A DNA stretch of 64,000 nucleotides from Pseudobdellovibrionaceae bacterium (GTDB lineage: Bacteria; Bdellovibrionota; Bdellovibrionia; Bdellovibrionales; JAMPXM01), in contig CANHQR010000004.1 in assembly GCA_947462815.1 (NCBI GenBank), positions 26,447 to 90,446 on the forward strand, in the 5' to 3' direction. The notes below the pieces were generated by a model. The model did not search any database. It was not told the origin of the DNA and saw nothing but the letters and a program-made list of their open reading frames with translations. Made by a program: the position numbers and the translations under genes. Of this stretch, positions 59,835 through 64,000 are shown in pieces (position 1 is the stretch's first letter; each line of letters opens with the position of its first letter).

Positions 59835-60821
59835 ATGATCGCCAATCGACTAAAGAAAAACTGGGATCGCCTGAAACCCATGGCGGACAAGCTGGGCGTC
59901 GAAAGCTTTAGGCTCTACGATCGGGATATTCCGGAGTTCCCCTCCATCATCGAAGTGCATCGCGAATATGCCGTGCTCTGGGATCGGCGCGAAGCCGTCG
60001 ATCAAGGTAAAGAGGCCAATTTCAACGCGACTCTCGAGGCCATCAAGGAGCTGGGTTTTGATGCCCAACACCTGATCATCAAGCGGCGTGAAGTTCAGCA
60101 CCGCCGGGGCGAAGGAGAGGGCCTGAAGCAGTATACCAAGCGCGCACGGCGCGAGGTGGAGTTGCAGGTGCGCGAAGGCCAGTGGCGCGCCCTGATCAAT
60201 CTTTATGACTATTTGGACACGGGATTATTCCTAGATCATCGAATTGTTCGTGCACGCCTGGCCAAAGAAGTCAGCGACCGAAAAGCGCGCGGACAGAACG
60301 TACGCGCCCTCAATCTCTTCAGCTACACCGGCATGGCGAGTGTCGCGATGGCGAAGTCCGGAGCACGGGTCACAAGCGTCGACATGTCGCCGGTTTACTC
60401 GGCATGGGCCGAGCGAAACTTCATCGCCAACGGCCTGATGACGGCGCACCACGATTTCATCGTCGACAACGTGCTTGATTGGATCCGCGAGGATCAAGCC
60501 CGCTTCGATTTGATATTTTGCGATCCGCCCACTTTCTCGAATTCAAAAAAGATGGTCGGCACCTGGGATGTGCAACGCGATCATCGCTGGTTGATTGAGC
60601 GCCTCTTGGATCGCCTGAAACCAGGGGGCACACTCGTATTTTCAACCAACAAGCGCGACTTCAAAATCGATCACGATCTCGAGACCCGCGCAAATTTGCG
60701 AGAGCTGAGTCAGGTCACACTGCCATTTGATTTTCGCGATCAAAAGCTGCGCCACGTTTGGTGGATCACGGCTCGTGAGGAAAGCTCCACTCAGCCCAGT
60801 AAGTCCAGCGATCACTCGTGA
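59835..60821 (+). CDS. RlmK-like 23S rRNA methyltransferase (class I SAM-dependent)
   Basis: The 328-residue protein resembles the C-terminal RlmK half of E. coli RlmKL. Motif I is NLFSYTGMASVAMAKSGA, followed by VTSVDMSPVYSAWAERNFIANG; motif IV is DLIFCDPPTFSNSKKM, and VQRDH and KPGGTLVFSTNKRDFKID follow. RlmK makes 7-methylguanosine at position 2069 of 23S rRNA. The fused RlmL domain is absent, as in many bacteria. Its 3' end overlaps the convergent MFS gene by 10 bases. The rRNA target is inferred from similarity to RlmK; RlmI-type specificity is an alternative. Confidence 0.85.
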   Translation: MIANRLKKNWDRLKPMADKLGVESFRLYDRDIPEFPSIIEVHREYAVLWDRREAVDQGKEANFNATLEAIKELGFDAQHLIIKRREVQHRRGEGEGLKQYTKRARREVELQVREGQWRALINLYDYLDTGLFLDHRIVRARLAKEVSDRKARGQNVRALNLFSYTGMASVAMAKSGARVTSVDMSPVYSAWAERNFIANGLMTAHHDFIVDNVLDWIREDQARFDLIFCDPPTFSNSKKMVGTWDVQRDHRWLIERLLDRLKPGGTLVFSTNKRDFKIDHDLETRANLRELSQVTLPFDFRDQKLRHVWWITAREESSTQPSKSSDHS

Positions 60822-62047
60822 TAATCGAGATCCTTATGAAAGGTCTCTTCGAGACGCCAGAGCGCAAACAGCGCGATGGCAAATGACACTGCCCCCACGA
60901 CAAAGGCTGAGCCGATGACTCCCAAACTTGGCATCAGGGCTTTAAACCCGAGCGTTTGCGGAATTGTCGCGCCTCGAACAAAGTTGGGCACAGATGTGGT
61001 GACGGTCGCACGAATGTTTGTGCCGAACTGCTCGGCGGCGACTTGCACGAACATCGCCCAGTATCCCGCGCCGAGACCCATCCAGAAGCAAAGCGCATAG
61101 AAACTCAACAGCGAGTGCGTGGGCCACAACAAATGCAGTGTAACGCCAACCATGGTCAAAAGCATGTAGGCCAAAATCGCACGGCGACGTGAATGCATAG
61201 CCTGGCTGACCAGTCCGCTGGTGAGATCACCCAGAGCGAGGCCTATGTAACCCCACATCACGGCCTTGCCGCCCGTCGGCAGTTCTGTCATCCCGAAAGC
61301 CTTGCCGAACTCAGGTGCCAGGGTGAACAAGATGCCGACCACAAACCAAATCGGCACACCAATCAAAATGCAGTATGCGAATTTGAGGAACACGGCCTTG
61401 CGCTTAAAGAGCATGAGCACATTGCCACGCTCGATACTTTGTTTTTTCACGTGTTCGAACATTCCCGATTCGGTCACACCGACACGCAATAGCAAAATCG
61501 CGAAACCCATGACACCGCCAATGATGTAACAAGTTCGCCAATCAAACACTTCGCCGATGAGCGCACCAAATACAGCCCCGAGAATACCGACGGACGCAAC
61601 GATTGTGGTTCCAAAGCCACGAATCTTCTTCGGCATAATTTCAGAGATCAAAGTGATGCCCGCACCCAATTCACCGGCCAGGCCGATCCCTGCCACAAAG
61701 CGCAGAACCGCGTATTGCTCGACGTTCTGAACAAAGCCATTCAGAAAATTTGCCACCGAGTACATGATGATGGAGCCAAACAACACCGAAAGGCGACCTC
61801 GCTTGTCACCCAAGACTCCCCAGATCAGTCCGCCGACCAACAAACCTGCCATCTGAATATTAATCAGCATGACACCCTTGGAGAGGACCTCGGCTTCACC
61901 GTAGCCCAAGTCCTTGAGACTTTGGACTCGCACAATCGAAAACAACAGAAGGTCGTAGATGTCGACGAAATAACCCAGAGCTGCAACGAGGACCGCGAGC
62001 CATACTTTTTTCGGAACTGAGCGCAGTTCTTCGCGTGTGATCGGCAT
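60812..62047 (-). CDS. major facilitator superfamily transporter (metabolite:H+ symporter type)
   Basis: Starting at the ATG at 62047, with GGAG eight bases upstream, the protein is 411 residues with 12 predicted helices. The loop 2-3 motif GVLGDKRGRLSVLFGS and the FVAGIGLAGELGAGITLISE helix place it in the sugar/aromatic-acid or metabolite:H+ symporter group. The frame is open to 62194, but the extra 49 residues are soluble and unlikely. The substrate is unknown. It is convergent with the RlmK-like gene. Confidence 0.88.
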   Translation of the reverse strand: MPITREELRSVPKKVWLAVLVAALGYFVDIYDLLLFSIVRVQSLKDLGYGEAEVLSKGVMLINIQMAGLLVGGLIWGVLGDKRGRLSVLFGSIIMYSVANFLNGFVQNVEQYAVLRFVAGIGLAGELGAGITLISEIMPKKIRGFGTTIVASVGILGAVFGALIGEVFDWRTCYIIGGVMGFAILLLRVGVTESGMFEHVKKQSIERGNVLMLFKRKAVFLKFAYCILIGVPIWFVVGILFTLAPEFGKAFGMTELPTGGKAVMWGYIGLALGDLTSGLVSQAMHSRRRAILAYMLLTMVGVTLHLLWPTHSLLSFYALCFWMGLGAGYWAMFVQVAAEQFGTNIRATVTTSVPNFVRGATIPQTLGFKALMPSLGVIGSAFVVGAVSFAIALFALWRLEETFHKDLDYHE

Positions 62048-62609
62048 ATGGAGAACTCCATGGGTTACGGAAGGGGTTGATGAAGAGGCGTAAAAATCCA
62101 GTCGATACATTCGAGGATCCATGACGTCTCGCCGAGTGCCCTCGAGCGGCGCCATTTCACGATCAAAGCGCCAAGAACTGTCCCTGCTCACCAAACGCCA
62201 GGCCGACTTTCAACTTCTCCTCAAGTGCTGAGTTTGTGGACGATTCATGAAAGGAATTCAAGCTTCTCGAATGAAAAGCGAGACATTGCTTTTGAATCAT
62301 CAAGCGGACGGGATCGAGACTCCGTCACTCCTGCAATATCAAGCAACAAACTCGCCCTATATCGGAAGATGAATTGGCCCCACAGTTGCTGCCCTATAAC
62401 AATGCGGGACGTGAGCGGCCAGCGAACGTCTAGCGGTTTCGGCGTTTTGGCGGGCTCTGGACCCCCTCCCCCAATCCCTGGATTCACTTGGACTGTGAAT
62501 TCTCCTGGAGGCTGCCAAAACTCTGAAAGGAAAGGCCGTGCGACCAAGAGCCTCGCCCCCCCGAGGGCTCGAGGTGGCCCGACAGCCCGTCCCGCACTTT
62601 TCTTGATCT
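62048..62609. other. intergenic stretch, nothing convincing
   Basis: Between the MFS gene start and the end of the TIGR02147 gene there is a 135-codon rightward frame (62225-62632), Pro/Ser/Arg-rich at its end and without a binding site or motif; it looks like chance. C-rich runs near 62470-62480 and 62560-62570 were noticed. No RNA gene was seen. Confidence 0.45.
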
Positions 62610-63785
62610 TTAGTGCCCCGACTGATCCGTGACTGGAAACAACTGAATGTTCAGCTGGTAAACTCGATCGCCTTTGGATGACTGGCGTCTCACCATCAGG
62701 TCTTTTTGCAGACGCTTGCGCAACTGGCGCAATTCAAAGCGCACGTGATCGAACTCTTCCTGAGTCATGGCCATCGTCATCGCGCCGAATTCTCTCTCTT
62801 TGGGCGAATCGCGAAACAGCGACTCAATTCCCAAATAAATCAACTCGGCCTGCAGTTTGCGAATCATCGCCACCGGCAGATCTTGGGGAGATTCGATCAG
62901 ATCACGACCCTTGGTCATCTGCGTGGGCGAATCACCCACCAAATGTCCCTCTTGCATGAGCTTACGCAGGGCACCCTTCACGTCATCGGGCGAAGTTTTG
63001 GCGCGAATGAGCCTGTAGAGCTCTTCGGGATCAAACTGTACACCGGCTTGATCCGTCATCGCGAAAATCACCCAGCCCATCCAACCAGGGATCTTTTCCC
63101 AAGCTTGTTCGCTGATGGCACCCGACGCGAAAGCGCGCTCGGCGCGCAGATCGGCCAATTCTTTAAGAAATTGATTTCTCTGAATCGGCTCGGTCGCCTG
63201 ACCGTAATGGACGAGCACGCGGAACTCTTCCGTCTCCATTTTATTAAGGCGAAGCGCGCGAGCAAAACGCGAGATCATGTCATCGGACAAATTCCGACGA
63301 CCTTCGATAATGAGTTTCAGATAGTTGGGCGAACGAATGTCCGCTGCTGCCGAGAATGCGGAATACGAATAAGCGCGAAGACCCGTGCTCTCTGTCTCCC
63401 GTCGAAACTCATAGACGTCCTTCAAATATTGGCGGAAGTCCGTGTAATCCGCCAAGCGCGGCGCCTGGAGAGGCGAATCCGCCGCCACCGTCGGCGGCCG
63501 TGAGCTGGAGTGAGATGCTCTCATCGACAATGGAGTCGGCGACGTGTCGGGAGACAAGCGACGATCTTCGGTCAAAGTCGGATGGTCCATCTCGAGAGAG
63601 GTCATGACCTCAACGGGAACTTCGTTCGAGGAAATTCCGTTACCCGTTCGGGGCGCTTGCGGCGATGCCATTCCCAAAGACGCAGCGCTGACATTTTCTG
63701 CGACGTCCATCGCTTCGATCGATTCAACGGGTTCACGAGAATCGGTGGAGGATTCTTCAACTGGAGTGGTGTCGGTGTAAGCCAT
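62610..63785 (-). CDS. TIGR02147-family protein
   Basis: The frame runs from 63851, but the ATG at 63785 gives a more sensible 391-residue protein. The first about 110 residues are a disordered Ser/Pro/Thr/Glu-rich region. From about residue 112 the TIGR02147 pattern is clear: DYTDFRQYLKDVYEFRR, the HTH-like YSYSAFSAAADIRSPNYLKLI, EGRRNLSDDMISRFARALRL, EEFRVLVHYGQA, then WMGWVIFAMTD and VKGALRKLMQEGHLV. This family is abundant in Fibrobacter and Bdellovibrio-type genomes and is thought to be regulatory. Tandem 15-bp repeats lie upstream. Confidence 0.85.
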   Translation of the reverse strand: MAYTDTTPVEESSTDSREPVESIEAMDVAENVSAASLGMASPQAPRTGNGISSNEVPVEVMTSLEMDHPTLTEDRRLSPDTSPTPLSMRASHSSSRPPTVAADSPLQAPRLADYTDFRQYLKDVYEFRRETESTGLRAYSYSAFSAAADIRSPNYLKLIIEGRRNLSDDMISRFARALRLNKMETEEFRVLVHYGQATEPIQRNQFLKELADLRAERAFASGAISEQAWEKIPGWMGWVIFAMTDQAGVQFDPEELYRLIRAKTSPDDVKGALRKLMQEGHLVGDSPTQMTKGRDLIESPQDLPVAMIRKLQAELIYLGIESLFRDSPKEREFGAMTMAMTQEEFDHVRFELRQLRKRLQKDLMVRRQSSKGDRVYQLNIQLFPVTDQSGH

Positions 63786-63891
63786 TACTGGAGAGGCTTT
63801 CACCGGGTCCAAGAATTGACAAGACTTCTCGCAGCGTTGGACACGTTGCACCCAAGCTGCAGTTTCACCTCGGCAGCAGTTTCACATCAGC

Positions 63892-64000
63892 TGCAACCTC
63901 GAGCCATGCAACCTCGAGCCATGCAACCTCGAGCCATGCAACCTCGAGCCATGCAACCTCGAGCCATGCAACCTCGAGCCATGCAACCTCGAGCCATGCA
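63892..64000. repeat. 15-bp tandem repeat array running off the window
   Basis: TGCAACCTCGAGCCA is repeated seven times without a single mismatch (63892-63996) and continues into the edge. All six reading frames through it are open. It lies upstream of the TIGR02147 gene, preceded by a shorter degenerate repeat (GCAGTTTCAC twice). Confidence 0.97.

Noticed and set aside
62225..62632. 135-codon rightward open frame
   Set aside because: No ribosome binding site, no motif, low-complexity end; it overlaps the 3' end of the TIGR02147 gene and looks like chance in GC-rich DNA.
63892..64000. Possible CRISPR array
   Set aside because: The 15-bp units are head to tail with no spacers, and no cas gene is nearby.

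Overview
The window looks like a chromosomal segment of a free-living or predatory Gram-negative bacterium, most likely in or near the Bdellovibrionota. Pointers are a TIGR02147-type regulatory protein, a tmRNA whose inferred tag is GNDYALAA, a Thermus/Rickettsia-type isocitrate dehydrogenase, two NhaR-like LysR regulators, and many exported hydrolases, lipoproteins and beta-barrels without clear relatives. This assignment is inference: no 16S gene or ribosomal protein gene is present. Most of the window is moderately GC-rich and densely coding. The stretch at about 30.0-34.4 kb is visibly more AT-rich and full of broken genes.

Layout. 0-6.5 kb: the 3' part of a CNNM/CBS membrane protein, then a leftward operon with an amino-acid ABC importer (ATPase, then a fused binding protein-permease), an AidB-like acyl-CoA dehydrogenase and an exported protein. 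6.5-12.4 kb: a leftward metal-uptake cluster (exported His/Cys protein, lipoprotein, beta-barrel, ZnuA/C/B-like ABC transporter, Nudix hydrolase) headed by a promoter abutting a near-perfect Fur/Zur-like palindrome. 12.5-18.4 kb: an SGNH esterase, two exported proteins (one with acyltransferase-like motifs) and a CPA2 antiporter. 18.6-22.8 kb: a six-PAS histidine kinase with a stand-alone receiver. 22.8-29.2 kb: a Tat-exported intradiol dioxygenase with divergent LysR, a large SGNH protein, an AlkC/AlkD-like repair protein, bacteriohemerythrin, and a receiver-PilZ gene carrying an in-frame stop.

29.5-34.4 kb: ssrA (tmRNA), followed by an accessory stretch with a VOC gene cut by a complete IS3/IS407-type element (30-bp perfect ends, A6G frameshift site), a decayed second IS3 element, a transglycosylase-like secreted protein, and methyltransferase/TrmO-like remnants. 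34.5-41 kb: HPF/RaiA, two LysR regulators each divergent from its neighbour (TerC; isocitrate dehydrogenase), and a DUF6671-type protein.

41.5-50 kb: a rightward run of mostly exported proteins: a papain-like peptidase, a penicillin-acylase-type Ntn hydrolase, a lysozyme/chitosanase-like protein, DCC and YceI proteins and a beta-barrel. 50-64 kb: a CBS protein, DUF5519, DUF808, an exported phospholipase D-like protein, a frameshifted small gene with an intact terminator, a YwqK/MORN-like repeat protein, a twin-CX3C exported protein, an RlmK-like methyltransferase, an MFS transporter and the TIGR02147 protein with 15-bp tandem repeats upstream.

The best candidate for a little-described system is the 6.5-12.4 kb metal-uptake cluster, in which several unrelated exported or membrane components carry His/Cys clusters behind one Fur-family operator. 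All names rest on reading motifs in the translated sequence; no database search was run.
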